Shown: positions 33,959-43,270, counted from the stretch's first letter. The stretch: DNA of 64,000 bases from Flavobacteriales bacterium (GCA_016721005.1 JADKJM010000004.1:186001-250000); one strand, 5' to 3'. Notes: generated by a model not told the origin, from the letters alone. A program made the numbers and translations.

Positions 33959-34902
33959 ACCGCCGTTATCTGAGGATCAAGGTCTATCAATCGCTCTACG
34001 CCCATTGGCAGGGCGATCGCACGAGTTCGACCCGCTTGGGGAAGGAACTGGTCCAAGGGATCGACCGCACCAACGATATGTACTTGGGTCTGCTGCTCGT
34101 GTTCGGGGAGTTGCGTCATGTGGCCGAACAGCGCATGGAGGAGCGGCGGAAGAAGCACCTGCCTACCGAAGGCGACCTGAACCCGGATCGGCGCTTCGTG
34201 GACAACGTATTGATCGCCGGTATCGCCACCAGCGATCGCCTTCAACAGGAATGCGACAAGCGCCGGATCAGCTGGGTCGGCTTCAGAGAAGTGTTCACCG
34301 CGTTGTACAAGAGTGTCGAGGACAGTGAGGAGTTCAAGGCGTACATGCAGGCACCCACGCCAACCTTCAGCCAACAACGTGAATTGGTGGTCCGCCTCTT
34401 CAGTGAGCTGATCGCCAATGATGAGCATCTGCAGGAGGTCTTTGAATCGCGCAGCATCTTCTGGATGGAGGATCTGGACCTTGCGGCCACCATGGTGAAG
34501 CGCGGCCTGGAGAACTGGAAGGAAAAGGGAAGTGCCGATGAACTTCTCGAAGGCCTTTCCCTGGATCCGACGGAGGAGAAAAGCTTTGTGGGCGACCTCT
34601 TCCGTCGCACGATCGAGTTGGGTGATGAGCATGAAGCGCTCATCGCTGAACGCGCCAGCAATTGGGAAGCGGACCGCATCGCGCTGAGCGATATGATCCT
34701 GATGAAGATGGCACTTACCGAAGTGCGCATCTTCGAGCAGATCCCGATCAAGGTGACGATGAACGAGTACATCGAGATCGCGAAAGCATACAGCACCCCG
34801 AAGAGCAAGAATTTCATCAACGGCGTGCTGGACAAGATCTTCATCGAGATGAAGGCGGATGGTCGCATCAGCAAGGTGGGGCGTGGATTATTGGAAAGTT
34901 GA
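33952..34902 (+). CDS. nusB: Transcription antitermination factor NusB (long form)
   Basis: 316 residues, the long form usual in Bacteroidota, against about 140 in proteobacteria. N-terminus MVNRRYLRIKVYQSLYAHWQGD matches NusB helix 1. The C-terminal half holds NWEADRIALSDMILMKMALTEVRIFEQIPIKVTMNEYIEIAKAYSTPKSKNFINGVLDKI, the RNA/NusE-binding core. Acts in rRNA antitermination. The 7-nt overlap with the upstream gene and 1-nt gap to the next indicate an operon. Confidence 0.95.
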   Translation: MVNRRYLRIKVYQSLYAHWQGDRTSSTRLGKELVQGIDRTNDMYLGLLLVFGELRHVAEQRMEERRKKHLPTEGDLNPDRRFVDNVLIAGIATSDRLQQECDKRRISWVGFREVFTALYKSVEDSEEFKAYMQAPTPTFSQQRELVVRLFSELIANDEHLQEVFESRSIFWMEDLDLAATMVKRGLENWKEKGSADELLEGLSLDPTEEKSFVGDLFRRTIELGDEHEALIAERASNWEADRIALSDMILMKMALTEVRIFEQIPIKVTMNEYIEIAKAYSTPKSKNFINGVLDKIFIEMKADGRISKVGRGLLES

Positions 34903-34903
34903 G

Positions 34904-35377
34904 ATGATGCGCACCACGTCATTCCTCTTCATGATCGCGGTCCTCTTCGTAGGCTGCCGCCTCACGGACCACAGCGAGAACGAGGGTGTGACCACGGATG
35001 ATCTCACCTTCCCCGTATCCGGCTATGAGAAAGTGGATGCGGCGGACCTTCCGAAGATCGTGTTCGACCGGACCGAAGTGGAGATGGGCAGGATCACCCA
35101 AGGCCAGCGCGTGGAAGAACAATTCACATTCACGAATGAAGGGGGCAGCCCGTTGGTGATCACCGATGTCCGCAGCACCTGCGGATGTACCGTGGGCAAG
35201 GATTGGCCGAAAGGTGCGATCCCACCGGGCGGCACAGGATCCATCACCGTGACCTTCGATAGTGAAGGCCGCGAAGGCATGCAGCACAAGACCGTGACCG
35301 TTCTAGCGAATTCATCCCCACCCAGCACCGTGCTGACATTGACCGGCGACGTGGTGGGACCCAAACCAACCAATTGA
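34904..35377 (+). CDS. DUF1573 lipoprotein
   Basis: 157 residues. Lipobox LFVGCRL (Cys about residue 18). The mature part is a single DUF1573 domain, an immunoglobulin-like fold with EEQFTFTNEGGSPLVITDVRSTCGCTVGKDWPKGAIPPGGTGSITVTFDS, including the hallmark CGCT. Function unknown, anchored in the envelope. Sits between nusB and yajC, a gene order common in Bacteroidota. Confidence 0.92.
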   Translation: MMRTTSFLFMIAVLFVGCRLTDHSENEGVTTDDLTFPVSGYEKVDAADLPKIVFDRTEVEMGRITQGQRVEEQFTFTNEGGSPLVITDVRSTCGCTVGKDWPKGAIPPGGTGSITVTFDSEGREGMQHKTVTVLANSSPPSTVLTLTGDVVGPKPTN

Positions 35378-35396
35378 TCAATCCCGTTCGAACCGA

Positions 35397-35726
35397 ATGA
35401 CCGCTTCCATTCTACTTCAAGCCGCTGCTCCCGAGGGACAGAGTTCAACCAGTTTCTTCATCATGATGGGCCTCCTTATGGTGGTCTTCTGGTTCTTCAT
35501 GATCCGTCCTCAGCAGAAGAAGGCGAAGGACGCACGCAAATTCAGGGAGTCGCTGGAGAAGGGGACGCGCATCGTCACCATCGGTGGCATCCATGGCAAG
35601 ATCCTGGAGGTGGCGGACACCACCGTATTGGTGGATGTGGACAGCAACGTGAAGCTGCGCTTTGAGAAGAGCGCCATCGCCATGGACAACTCGCAGCAGT
35701 TGAACGAGACGACCGCGAAGGGCTGA
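35397..35726 (+). CDS. yajC: Preprotein translocase accessory subunit YajC
   Basis: 109 residues: one membrane segment (SFFIMMGLLMVVFWFFMIRPQQKK) with the YajC signature FxxIRPQQKK, then a small beta-domain (GTRIVTIGGIHGKILEVADTTVLVDVDSNVKLRFEKSAI). Associates with SecDF near the Sec translocon. 19 nt after the DUF1573 gene. Confidence 0.95.
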   Translation: MTASILLQAAAPEGQSSTSFFIMMGLLMVVFWFFMIRPQQKKAKDARKFRESLEKGTRIVTIGGIHGKILEVADTTVLVDVDSNVKLRFEKSAIAMDNSQQLNETTAKG

Positions 35727-35766
35727 TCCATCCGTTCGCGAGGAGCAACCGCTTGGTTCCACGATC

Positions 35767-36357
35767 ATGTTGAAGGTCGGATTGACCGGTGGGATAGGGG
35801 CGGGCAAGAGCACCGTGGCCCGGATGTTCTCCGTCCTCGGGGTGCCCGTGTTCCATGCCGACGAAGAGGCGAAGGATCTCATGAACGCGGATCCGGAGCT
35901 ACGGTCGGCGATCACCGAACGCTTCGGGGTGAAGGTGTACGCCGACAACGTTCTTGACCGGCGCGCATTGGCCGCCATTGTATTCAATGACGTGCGTGCG
36001 CTCGCCGATCTCAATGCAATGGTGCATCCCGCAGTACGTCGTGCATTCAACCGATGGAGCGGTGAGCAGACCGGTTCTTATGTGGTCATGGAAGCGGCGA
36101 TCCTTGCAGAACACGACGGCTATAAGGCGTTCGACCGTGTGATCACCGTCACCTGTCCGGAGGCAATGCGCATTGAGCGCGTCGTTCAGCGCGATGGTGT
36201 GTCGGTGGAAGAAGTCCGCGCGCGCTTGGCGAACCAAGCCACGGACGAGGAGCGCCTCCGGATCGCGGACTTCGTGGTCGCGAATGACGACACACAACTC
36301 GTGATCCCGCGGGTGTTGGCGATACACGAAGAACTTTTGAGGACGGCCAGCGCATGA
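35767..36357 (+). CDS. coaE: Dephospho-CoA kinase
   Basis: 196 residues. Last step of coenzyme A synthesis: phosphorylates the ribose 3'-OH of dephospho-CoA. P-loop GLTGGIGAGKST (5-16), VFHADEEAKDLM (acidic acceptor-binding site), MVHPAVRRAF, EAAILAE, and the CoA-binding RIERVVQRDG. Length is normal. Its stop overlaps the next start by 4 nt. Confidence 0.96.
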   Translation: MLKVGLTGGIGAGKSTVARMFSVLGVPVFHADEEAKDLMNADPELRSAITERFGVKVYADNVLDRRALAAIVFNDVRALADLNAMVHPAVRRAFNRWSGEQTGSYVVMEAAILAEHDGYKAFDRVITVTCPEAMRIERVVQRDGVSVEEVRARLANQATDEERLRIADFVVANDDTQLVIPRVLAIHEELLRTASA

Positions 36358-36641
36358 AGCAGGTTGAACGCCGCCTGCCGTTGAGTACCGTCACGCTGGT
36401 CTTCGGCGCGCTGAGCATTCCCTTGGCCTTTGCGCGACACCTGTGTTCGTTGGCAGTTGTCCTCGGCGTCTATGCATTGATCTTCGGGTGGTGGGGTCAG
36501 CGCCGAGCAGCTGGACACCTATTGCGCTACACGGCGGCAAGTGTGAAGCGCTCCCGCATCGGTGCGCGTTTGGCGATGGTAGGAACCGTCTGCGCTGTGA
36601 TCATGTGGGTACTGTGGGCCACGAATTGGCTATTGACCTAG
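36354..36641 (+). CDS. Small membrane protein (DUF4190-like)
   Basis: 95 residues with two or three hydrophobic segments (STVTLVFGALSIPLAFARHLCSLAVVLGVYALIFGWW; RLAMVGTVCAVIMWVLWATNWLL). The TLVFGALSI ... VLGVYALIFG pattern with a basic stretch afterwards resembles DUF4190-type proteins. No function is known. It is the last gene of the leucine dehydrogenase operon, overlapping coaE by 4 nt. Confidence 0.7.
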   Translation: MKQVERRLPLSTVTLVFGALSIPLAFARHLCSLAVVLGVYALIFGWWGQRRAAGHLLRYTAASVKRSRIGARLAMVGTVCAVIMWVLWATNWLLT

Positions 36642-36678
36642 CTTTTCGGCCACAGGAGAATCTGGAAGTGGGTCGAGG

Positions 36679-37239
36679 TCAGGCCCGGAGCGCCCTCTGA
36701 ACGGGCACCACGCTGGACTGCACGTTCTCTTCCCCGAACGCATCGATGTAGCAAGCCAGCAAACTCGCGGTGGCTGCGGCATCGGCGAGCGCGCGGTGCG
36801 CCGAGTTGAACGTGATCCCGAAATAGCGACACAAGCTTCCGAGGTTGTAATGGTCCAACGAAGGGACCAATCGCCGACCCAATCGCTCGGTGCATAACGT
36901 CGGTCGCTCGAACGGCATACCCGTGCGCGCGAACTCATGTGCCAGCGCGGTCATATCGAAGCGCACATTGTGCGCGACCACGATGCGATCCTGTGTGAGC
37001 GTTTCCAACGTGCGGACCACCTCACTGAAGATCGGCGCGCCACGCAACAACTCGTCATCGATCCCGGTGAGCTTCTTCGTGAACCAGGGGACGCGGCACC
37101 GCGGATGCACCAAACTGTCCCAGCGCAGCCGCTCATCTCGACCGTTCATGGCCAGCACAGCCACCTCCATCACTCGTCCATTGGTGGGATCGCCTTCGGT
37201 CGTCTCCACATCCAGCACAGCATAGTACGATCCACTCAT
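36679..37239 (-). CDS. DEDD-type 3'-5' exonuclease (DNA polymerase III epsilon-like)
   Basis: 186 residues from MSGSYYAVLD; the longer frame runs into the insertion sequence upstream and is rejected. Exo I LDVETTEG (Asp10, Glu12), Exo II VVAHNVRFDM, Exo III HRALADAAAT (His-x4-Asp), so a complete DEDDh active site. No polymerase or GIY-YIG domain is attached. Likely proofreading or repair of single-stranded ends. The IS630 copy A is inserted about 115 nt upstream of its start, so its promoter may have been altered. Confidence 0.9.
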   Translation of the reverse strand: MSGSYYAVLDVETTEGDPTNGRVMEVAVLAMNGRDERLRWDSLVHPRCRVPWFTKKLTGIDDELLRGAPIFSEVVRTLETLTQDRIVVAHNVRFDMTALAHEFARTGMPFERPTLCTERLGRRLVPSLDHYNLGSLCRYFGITFNSAHRALADAAATASLLACYIDAFGEENVQSSVVPVQRALRA

Positions 37240-37355
37240 GGCGCCGTCATACGCGAAGGGTACGAGCGGGGTTGCCAGCGGCTGAACGAAAGCCGATGAC
37301 CGGTGGATGACGCGGGAATGCACGGGGAGCGTAATGATGATCGGTGCGAAAGCTA

Positions 37356-38458
37356 GTGTCATAACCCATTAGTTCATTAACTAAACGACGCGGATTTTTC
37401 CAGCATAGGTCCATTTGAAGGGTGCCGCCCGTTGCTCGTTGTAGGTTCTGATGTACTCCATGATCTGGTCGACGAGTTGTTTGGTGGACTTCCAGACGCC
37501 GTTCTTCAAGACGTCCTTGGCCAGCATGTTGAACCAGATCTCGATCTGATTGAGCCAAGATGAGTAGGTGGGCGGAAGTGCAGGTGATCTTCCGTTTGGG
37601 TTTCACCAGCCTTCACCTCCTGGATTTATGCACGGCCAGATTGTCCGTGATGAGTGCAGATGGTTGTTGCGGAAGGTGCGGTCGAGCTTCTTGAGGAAGG
37701 TCAGGAAGGTGGTTGCGTTGTTGGCTTTGACCGGTGTTGCGGTTATCATTCCGGTATGCACGGCAAGGGCGGCCATGAGGGCCACGGTACCATTGCGCTT
37801 GTAGGTTGCCGTCATGCGCTTGGGCGTGCCCGCCCGAAGTGGGAGTATCGGCTGTGTGCGGTCCAGTGCCTGTATCTGGGTTTTCTCGTCCACGCTCAAC
37901 ACGATGGCGTTCGCTGGCGGGTCCATATACAGACCGATGATGGTGAGCATCTTGGACTCGAATTCAGGGTCAGGACTTTTCCCGCACCAGTACTCGGTCT
38001 TGTGCGGTTTCAGATCAGCGTGCTTGAGGATCAGATGAACGGCGCTCTGACTGATGCCCACTTCTGATGCGATGCGCTCCTGAGACCAATTGGTATAGCC
38101 GCCCGTAGGCTTCTCGCACGCTTTCTGGACCACGCGTGCCTTCTGCTGAGGCGCGTCATAGCTTGCCCGGACGAGGGGCGTCCTTCAACCCGGCTACGCC
38201 CAGTTTTCTGAACCGGTTGCGCCACTTGTTCACCGTAGGGCGGGTCATCCCGGTGCGCTTGATGATCCCATCCAGACTGTGACCATCATGGCTCAACACG
38301 ATCACCTGCGCACGCAGACCGTATCGACGCTCCAACTGTGGAGCGGACCATCGCCTCAAGTTCCATGCGTTGCTCTTCGCTTACAGGGATCGGTTTTGCA
38401 GTTCGTGCCATGCCGCGAATATAGCACTATTAGTTTATCTATTACATGGTTATAACAC
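37356..38458 (-). mobile_element. IS630-family insertion sequence, copy A
   Basis: About 1,103 bp bounded by TA on both sides (37354-37355 and 38459-38460), the family's target duplication. Ends are imperfect inverted repeats: GTGTCATAACC on the left and GTGTTATAACC (reverse complement) on the right. Copy B at 45386-46499 shares the same ends and is nearly identical apart from small indels. Confidence 0.9.
37381..38411 (-). pseudogene. IS630 transposase, copy A, frameshifted
   Basis: The coding strand starts MARTAKPIPVSEEQRM at 38411 and ends YAGKIRVV-stop at 37381, but at least four shifts break it. These include a 2-nt loss near residue 23 (compare HKLERRYG in copy B), a shift after the helix-turn-helix region (GLKDAPRPGK), the NHLHIITDN segment, and the KITMHFTPTY segment. 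DDE parts are still readable: SVDEKTQIQ, the damaged second Asp, and QIEIWFNM with Glu. Copy B is intact at several of these points and broken at others. Confidence 0.85.
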
Positions 38459-38570
38459 TAGGGAATGGGATCCATCATGATCGGCGTGATCCGGTGTTCG
38501 TAGCGGGAAGTTCGGTCCGCAACGTCACCATTTTCAAAAAGCATCGTTGAAATGACCGGAACCCGGAAGC

Positions 38571-39095
38571 ATGGCGCTGAACGTATCCTTCAAACCAGGC
38601 ATGAAGCAGTCGCTGCTCGCAGCGCGCTATTTCAACACCACTGCGGAAGAGGCGATGGATGGCTTGATCGCTTCGGCGACACCGAGACAGTACCTGATCT
38701 CCGTGCAGGATGGTACCTCACTGCGCGTTCGGATATGGTCCGAGATCGGGCTGGAAGAAGCGCAGATGGGTGAATTGCTCGATTGGCTTCGTGGTGTCCA
38801 GGGCGATATCCGGAGCATCCAGTCGGGTTCCACGAATGCGCACGATCACGCAAGCGTCGTGGAGAAGTGGGTGGCTGAAAGGCACGGTATCGCCGATCTC
38901 TTCCTTGAACAACTGGATCCGACCACGAGCAGCAAAGCCGACATGGAACCCGAACTCTCCTTGGGTGTTCTTGGTGGCCGCACAGTGATGATCTCCACGA
39001 ATACCTTGATGTTCAGCCGGCTCCAGGAAGGGGTCTTCGGACTCTCCATCGCACAACGCGGGAGCTATTTGATCGAGCAGCTCCGGCGCGCTTGA
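38571..39095 (+). CDS. Conserved-looking hypothetical protein
   Basis: 174 residues, MALNVSFKPGMKQSLLAARYF..., mixed alpha/beta, no signal peptide or membrane segment. I do not recognise the family. Codon use resembles its neighbours. It lies 110 nt from the right end of IS630 copy A and is convergent with the NTF2-like gene. The frame has no alternative start that looks better. Confidence 0.6.
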   Translation: MALNVSFKPGMKQSLLAARYFNTTAEEAMDGLIASATPRQYLISVQDGTSLRVRIWSEIGLEEAQMGELLDWLRGVQGDIRSIQSGSTNAHDHASVVEKWVAERHGIADLFLEQLDPTTSSKADMEPELSLGVLGGRTVMISTNTLMFSRLQEGVFGLSIAQRGSYLIEQLRRA

Positions 39096-39125
39096 TCCAT
39101 TCAACCCAAGCGAAGTAGGAATGGT

Positions 39126-39488
39126 TCACCCGTGGTACACACGGCTGGCGATGATCACTCCATCGCGCAATTCCAGGACCTCACCGACGCGCAGGTCCGC
39201 TTCCCCATCCACGTGACGGATGTATTCCATGAAGACCGTCCGCTCATCGGCCACGAGCTTCTTCAACTCATACCGCAAGGAGGGAAGGCGCTCGAAGGCA
39301 TCGGCCCACCAGTCTCGCAAGGCGCTCTTCCCCTTGATCAGTCCTTTGGTCTCCGGTTGCCTCACTTGCAACTTCGGACTGAAATGTTCAGCATCCTCGG
39401 CATAGAGGTCAAGCAACGACTCGAGGTCGTGCTCGTTGAATGCCTCGAACCAGAGGTACGCGATGCCTTTGTTCGCCTGCGCGATCAT
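39126..39488 (-). CDS. NTF2-like (SnoaL-type) protein
   Basis: 120 residues from MIAQANKGIAYLWFEAFNEHDLESLLDLYAEDAEHFSP, the classic first helix pair and acidic pocket of the SnoaL/NTF2 fold. KGKSALRDWWADAFERLP, a beta-sheet core and LRVGEVLELRDGVIIASRVYHG complete it. Such proteins bind small hydrophobic ligands or act as isomerases; no ligand can be assigned. Confidence 0.87.
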   Translation of the reverse strand: MIAQANKGIAYLWFEAFNEHDLESLLDLYAEDAEHFSPKLQVRQPETKGLIKGKSALRDWWADAFERLPSLRYELKKLVADERTVFMEYIRHVDGEADLRVGEVLELRDGVIIASRVYHG

Positions 39489-39690
39489 GGGTGCTAAAGT
39501 GGGACGATCCGGGATCAGGGCGATTACCCACAAAGGATGATTTTGAGCAATGGTCCGCGAAGTCCCGGAAGAAGGGATCCGGGCACGGTCAGCGCAGCAT
39601 GTGGCGGATCCTTGCGCAATTCGGTTCTGCGAGCGGCACGCGCAGATGGTCCTCCGTGACTTGGTATCATTGTGTACTCATTCATCGACC

Positions 39691-41907
39691 ATGCGCTTCT
39701 CCACACTCATCGTCCTTACGACATTCCCTTCCCTACTTCTCGCTCAGCAGATGGTGCCCGAAACCAACGAGTTCCGCGTGAACCAGAACGTTCCGAGCGA
39801 CCAGTACCTGCCGCAGGTTGCCATCGGACCCAGTGATGATTACGTGGTGGTGTGGAAAAGCTGGCAGCAGGATGGAAACACGGCGAGCATCTACTTCCGC
39901 CGGTACAACAGCGCCCACATCGCGCTAAGTGGCGAACTGCTCGTGGCCACCGGCGCCAGCAACCAGGAAAGCCATGTGGTGAAGATCATCTACTGGACAG
40001 CGGGCAAGTTCATCATCTCCTGGAACGATGGGACCAACCTGAACATGCGTGTGCTGAACACGGACAACACCATGAGCGCTACCGTGCCCCTGGCAGGGAA
40101 CGGCCAGTGGGACATCGCCGTGCGTGGCAGCACGCTTGCCGTGCTCTATGGCAGCGGCAGCGCGCAACTGTACATCCGAGGCTACGATCTGGGTACCAAC
40201 AATTTCATTGCGCCAGCGGTGCTCGCCACCGAGAACGCCGGGAACAACTACGATCTGCCCAACATCCGCTTCAAGGCGGACGGGAGCATGGTCGCCATTT
40301 TCGGCCGTGGCAACTACCCCAATCGCATCTTCCGCAAGACCTTCGACAGTGACTTCCTGGCGCAGATCAACGAAGCGCTGGTGTACGAGCAGAACAGCTC
40401 GCTGAACTGCATCGACGTGAGCACCAACGCCAGCGACGAGATCCTGATCAGTACCAAATGGGGCGTGAACGGTACTGACGTGTACAAGGCCTGGGTGCTG
40501 GAAGCGAACGGCGTGGCCATCGTGAACAACCTAGGCGTTTTCAGTTGCGCCTATGCTTACTACACGGCGGAGTGCGCGCTCTTCGATAACGGTGATTTCG
40601 TCATCGTCATGGGCAATTGGCTTAGCCTGAGTGACCTCGACGACTACCAGGTCCGGGGCATCTACTACAAGAACTACAACTTCCAGAACACCGGCGTGCA
40701 GGTGATGAACACCACCACCGCTGGGCGACAGACATACCCGGCCGTGGAAAAACGCAGCGATGGCAGCTTCGTGGTGGTGTGGGAGGGCAACGGTTTCCAG
40801 GGCGATACACAGGGCATCAACGCGCGGGTGTGGTCCGGGGCCACATTCCCCGGCGTGCAAGCCACGAGTTTGGCAACGCTTGTTGTTGCCGAGACGGGGA
40901 CCTCGCAGACCCTTGACCTGCGGCTCGGCACACAGCCCGCCAGCGATGTGGTCGTTGACCTTAGTGTGAGCGATGCCACCGAAGGCAGCATCGACGTGAT
41001 GCAAATGACCTTCACCAGCGCCAACTGGGACCAGCCCCAACAGGTGGTCGTCACGGGTGTTGATGATCCGATCGATGATGGTAACATCAACTTCAATGTG
41101 GTGGCTGCGATCAACGCCAGCACCGTGGACCCGATCTATTCCGTTATGGGTCCTAAGTACTTCCTCGTAACGAACCTCGATGACGACGCGCTCATCACCT
41201 TACCCCTTGAACAGAGCTTCTGCCGCGCCGATGGCATGGCGGCCGTGAATGTGCTCGTGAACAACAACGGATCCCCGGTCAGCAATCCGGTGGGGACCAG
41301 CGACGACCAAAGCGTGGTGGACAATGCGGACATCAACGTGGTGCAGTTGAACGCGACCACGTTCCAGGTCACCATCGCCAATTTGGAGAACAACGTGCCG
41401 GGCGTGGCGACCATCACCATTACCGTGAGCGATGCCTACTTCTCGTACAGCGGTTCTTTTCAGGTGACCACCTTGGGTAGCACACCGGTGATCATGCAGA
41501 ACGGAGGTGAACTGAGCACTGCACCGGGTGTGAGCTACCAGTGGTTCCTTAATGGTGGCTTCATCGGCACCGGCACGCAGCAGACCTACACGCCCGCGCA
41601 GAACGGCACCTACTCCGTGCTTGTGGTGGATGCCGACGGTTGCTACAACACCTCGGCGGACTTCGTCTTCAATTCCACCGGTATCACCGATGCATCGTCC
41701 GATGCGTTTTGGCTGGGGCCGCTCACTGAAGTGTTGCCCATCCGCGCACCTGAAGCCGGTACGTTTCGCGTGCTGGATGCCACGGGCAAAGTGGTGGCCA
41801 CGGAGCGTATTCTCGCGGGCATGCAAACCATTGCATTGCCAGGACTGGCACCGGGTGCATATGTGGTGATGCTCGGCACGCATGCAACAAGGGTTGTGAA
41901 GGAATAA
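39691..41907 (+). CDS. Surface protein with T9SS type A tail
   Basis: 738 residues from MRFSTLIVLTTFPSLLLAQ, a clean signal peptide. The first 400 residues carry blade-like repeats (e.g. YLPQVAIGPSDDYVVVWKSW; RQTYPAVEKRSDGSFVVVWEGN) resembling secreted beta-propellers. Later beta-sandwich segments include VDLSVSDATEGSIDVMQMTFTSANWDQPQQVVVTGVDD, a Calx-beta-like element. Next comes an Ig-like VSYQWFLNGGFIGTGTQQTYTPAQNGTYSVLVVDADGC. It ends in a sorting tail with the usual final strands (FRVLDATGKVVATERI ... GAYVVMLGTHATRVVKE). Function as adhesin or secreted protein is inferred. Confidence 0.82.
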   Translation: MRFSTLIVLTTFPSLLLAQQMVPETNEFRVNQNVPSDQYLPQVAIGPSDDYVVVWKSWQQDGNTASIYFRRYNSAHIALSGELLVATGASNQESHVVKIIYWTAGKFIISWNDGTNLNMRVLNTDNTMSATVPLAGNGQWDIAVRGSTLAVLYGSGSAQLYIRGYDLGTNNFIAPAVLATENAGNNYDLPNIRFKADGSMVAIFGRGNYPNRIFRKTFDSDFLAQINEALVYEQNSSLNCIDVSTNASDEILISTKWGVNGTDVYKAWVLEANGVAIVNNLGVFSCAYAYYTAECALFDNGDFVIVMGNWLSLSDLDDYQVRGIYYKNYNFQNTGVQVMNTTTAGRQTYPAVEKRSDGSFVVVWEGNGFQGDTQGINARVWSGATFPGVQATSLATLVVAETGTSQTLDLRLGTQPASDVVVDLSVSDATEGSIDVMQMTFTSANWDQPQQVVVTGVDDPIDDGNINFNVVAAINASTVDPIYSVMGPKYFLVTNLDDDALITLPLEQSFCRADGMAAVNVLVNNNGSPVSNPVGTSDDQSVVDNADINVVQLNATTFQVTIANLENNVPGVATITITVSDAYFSYSGSFQVTTLGSTPVIMQNGGELSTAPGVSYQWFLNGGFIGTGTQQTYTPAQNGTYSVLVVDADGCYNTSADFVFNSTGITDASSDAFWLGPLTEVLPIRAPEAGTFRVLDATGKVVATERILAGMQTIALPGLAPGAYVVMLGTHATRVVKE

Positions 41908-41962
41908 CCCTATTCGCGAATACGTATTTCGGTGCAGCCGGTCGTCGGCCAGATACAACCGA

Positions 41963-41971
41963 TATCCTTGC
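41963..41971 (+). promoter_or_regulatory. -7 box abutting a GTG start
   Basis: TATCCTTGC ends 3 nt before the GTG at 41975 and decides that start codon. Confidence 0.5.
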
Positions 41972-41974
41972 ACA

Positions 41975-42565
41975 GTGAACTCCGCGCAGAACAACACCGA
42001 ACGCGTACGCGCCCACAAGGCGCTGGTTGATCTGCTTCAAATGGCATACTCGGCGGAAAAGGCAGCGGCCTTCGCCTATCAGGGCCACGCAGGATCCATC
42101 AAGCTGGAAGTAGACAAGGCAGCGATCCATCAGATCGAACTGGACGAGTGGGGCCACCGTCACGAGGTGCTCACGATCATGCAGCAATACGGCATCCCGG
42201 TCTCGAAGTATTACGAGGTCCGATTTCACCTCATCGGCAAGGTGATCTCGGGTTCCTGCTACGTCATCGGTTGGTTCATGCCGTTCTATTTCGCCGGGCG
42301 ATTGGAGAGCGGCAACGTCTGCGAGTACTTCCGCATGATGCACTACTTCCACGAGTTGGGCATCACGGAGCACGACCAAGTGCTGTACAACATGGGCATC
42401 AAGGAGAAGGAGCACGAGGTCTATTTCCTCGGCCGGATCAAGAACAAGAAGCTATTGCCGTTCTTCGAACGGATCTTCAATTGGGGTGCACGGAAGAGCT
42501 TCAATGATGTGGATCTGGACACGAAGTATCCGGTGGAAACCTCCGAGGCGTATTGCAAGAACTAG
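41975..42565 (+). CDS. Ferritin-like di-iron family protein (COQ7/rubrerythrin type)
   Basis: 196 residues starting at a GTG, supported by a promoter box 3 nt upstream. A four-helix bundle with metal-ligand motifs: SAEKAAAFAYQGH (Glu28), ELDEWGHRHE (Glu55, His61, Glu64). Further Glu/His pairs lie at HELGITEHDQVLYNMGIKEKEHEVYF, as in demethoxyubiquinone hydroxylase and rubrerythrin-like enzymes. The middle hydrophobic segment (ISGSCYVIGWFMPFYFAG) may insert into the membrane. Substrate unknown. Confidence 0.78.
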   Translation: MNSAQNNTERVRAHKALVDLLQMAYSAEKAAAFAYQGHAGSIKLEVDKAAIHQIELDEWGHRHEVLTIMQQYGIPVSKYYEVRFHLIGKVISGSCYVIGWFMPFYFAGRLESGNVCEYFRMMHYFHELGITEHDQVLYNMGIKEKEHEVYFLGRIKNKKLLPFFERIFNWGARKSFNDVDLDTKYPVETSEAYCKN

Positions 42566-42591
42566 AACGCAACAACGCCTGAGCGGAGCGA

Positions 42592-43113
42592 TCACTCATC
42601 GGCATCCGGCCAGCGGATCTCAAGTACATCCAATTCCTGCGTTGTCGGCCCCAGTTGAAAGCGGGCACGTTCGCCCACGCGCCTGCCCATCAGCGCTCGT
42701 ACGATCGGTGCGGTGAAGGCGAATCGTTCTTCCGCTACTGACGCTTCATCCACGCCAACAACGGTGAATCTGCGCACCGTGCCTTGCTGCGGTCCGTTCA
42801 AGTAGGCCACTTTCACCAACGCACCGAACAATATTTCCGTGGGAGCTTCTTCGCTGTGCTCCACGGGCCTCGCTGTGACTATGCGTTCGTTCAAGAGCGC
42901 AAGACGCCCATCGATCCCGGCCTTGGTGCGGCGGCGTTCATCATCACTGCCCGTTGCATTGGCACGATCCTGCTCCAGTTGTTCACGCTCCTCCACTAGC
43001 AACTGCATGCCGCGCGCCGTCACGTAGTTCGTCACCCCATCGGGCAACGCGGCACGAGGAGGTATGAAGGGCGCTTCCTCCTGATCATCCTCTTTGACGA
43101 AGCCGCGGCTCAT
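42592..43113 (-). CDS. GreA/GreB-family transcription factor
   Basis: 173 residues: N-terminal coiled coil (YVTARGMQLLVEEREQLEQDRANATGSDDERRRTKAGIDGRLALLNERI) and the FKBP-like Gre C-terminal domain (ILFGALVKVAYLNGPQQGTVRRFTVVGVDEAS ... FTAPIVRALMGRRVGERARFQL). Gre factors rescue backtracked RNA polymerase by stimulating RNA cleavage; the acidic coiled-coil tip is only partly kept here. A CACCTTTAC box ends 3 nt before the ATG. Confidence 0.87.
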   Translation of the reverse strand: MSRGFVKEDDQEEAPFIPPRAALPDGVTNYVTARGMQLLVEEREQLEQDRANATGSDDERRRTKAGIDGRLALLNERIVTARPVEHSEEAPTEILFGALVKVAYLNGPQQGTVRRFTVVGVDEASVAEERFAFTAPIVRALMGRRVGERARFQLGPTTQELDVLEIRWPDADE

Positions 43114-43158
43114 GGGGTAAAGGTGCGCAGGAGGACGAGGAAGCCGAGCGCGCTGCGC

Positions 43159-43269
43159 TCACTTCGGCGCCAACCGGCCATACACCACCGTATCGCGGAA
43201 CTCGCCTCCCCAGAAGATGTTCTCCGAAAAGCGGGCCTCGCGTTTGACCCCGTTCTTCTCCAAGGCAAA
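43159..43269 (-). pseudogene. C-terminal fragment of a GNAT acetyltransferase
   Basis: Reads ...ALEKNGVKREARFSENIFWGGEF..DTVVYGRLAPK-stop, clearly paralogous to the last 37 residues of the intact GNAT gene at 43860-44429. No upstream part remains. It abuts a T9SS tail fragment in opposite orientation at 43270. Confidence 0.75.
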
Positions 43270-43270
43270 C

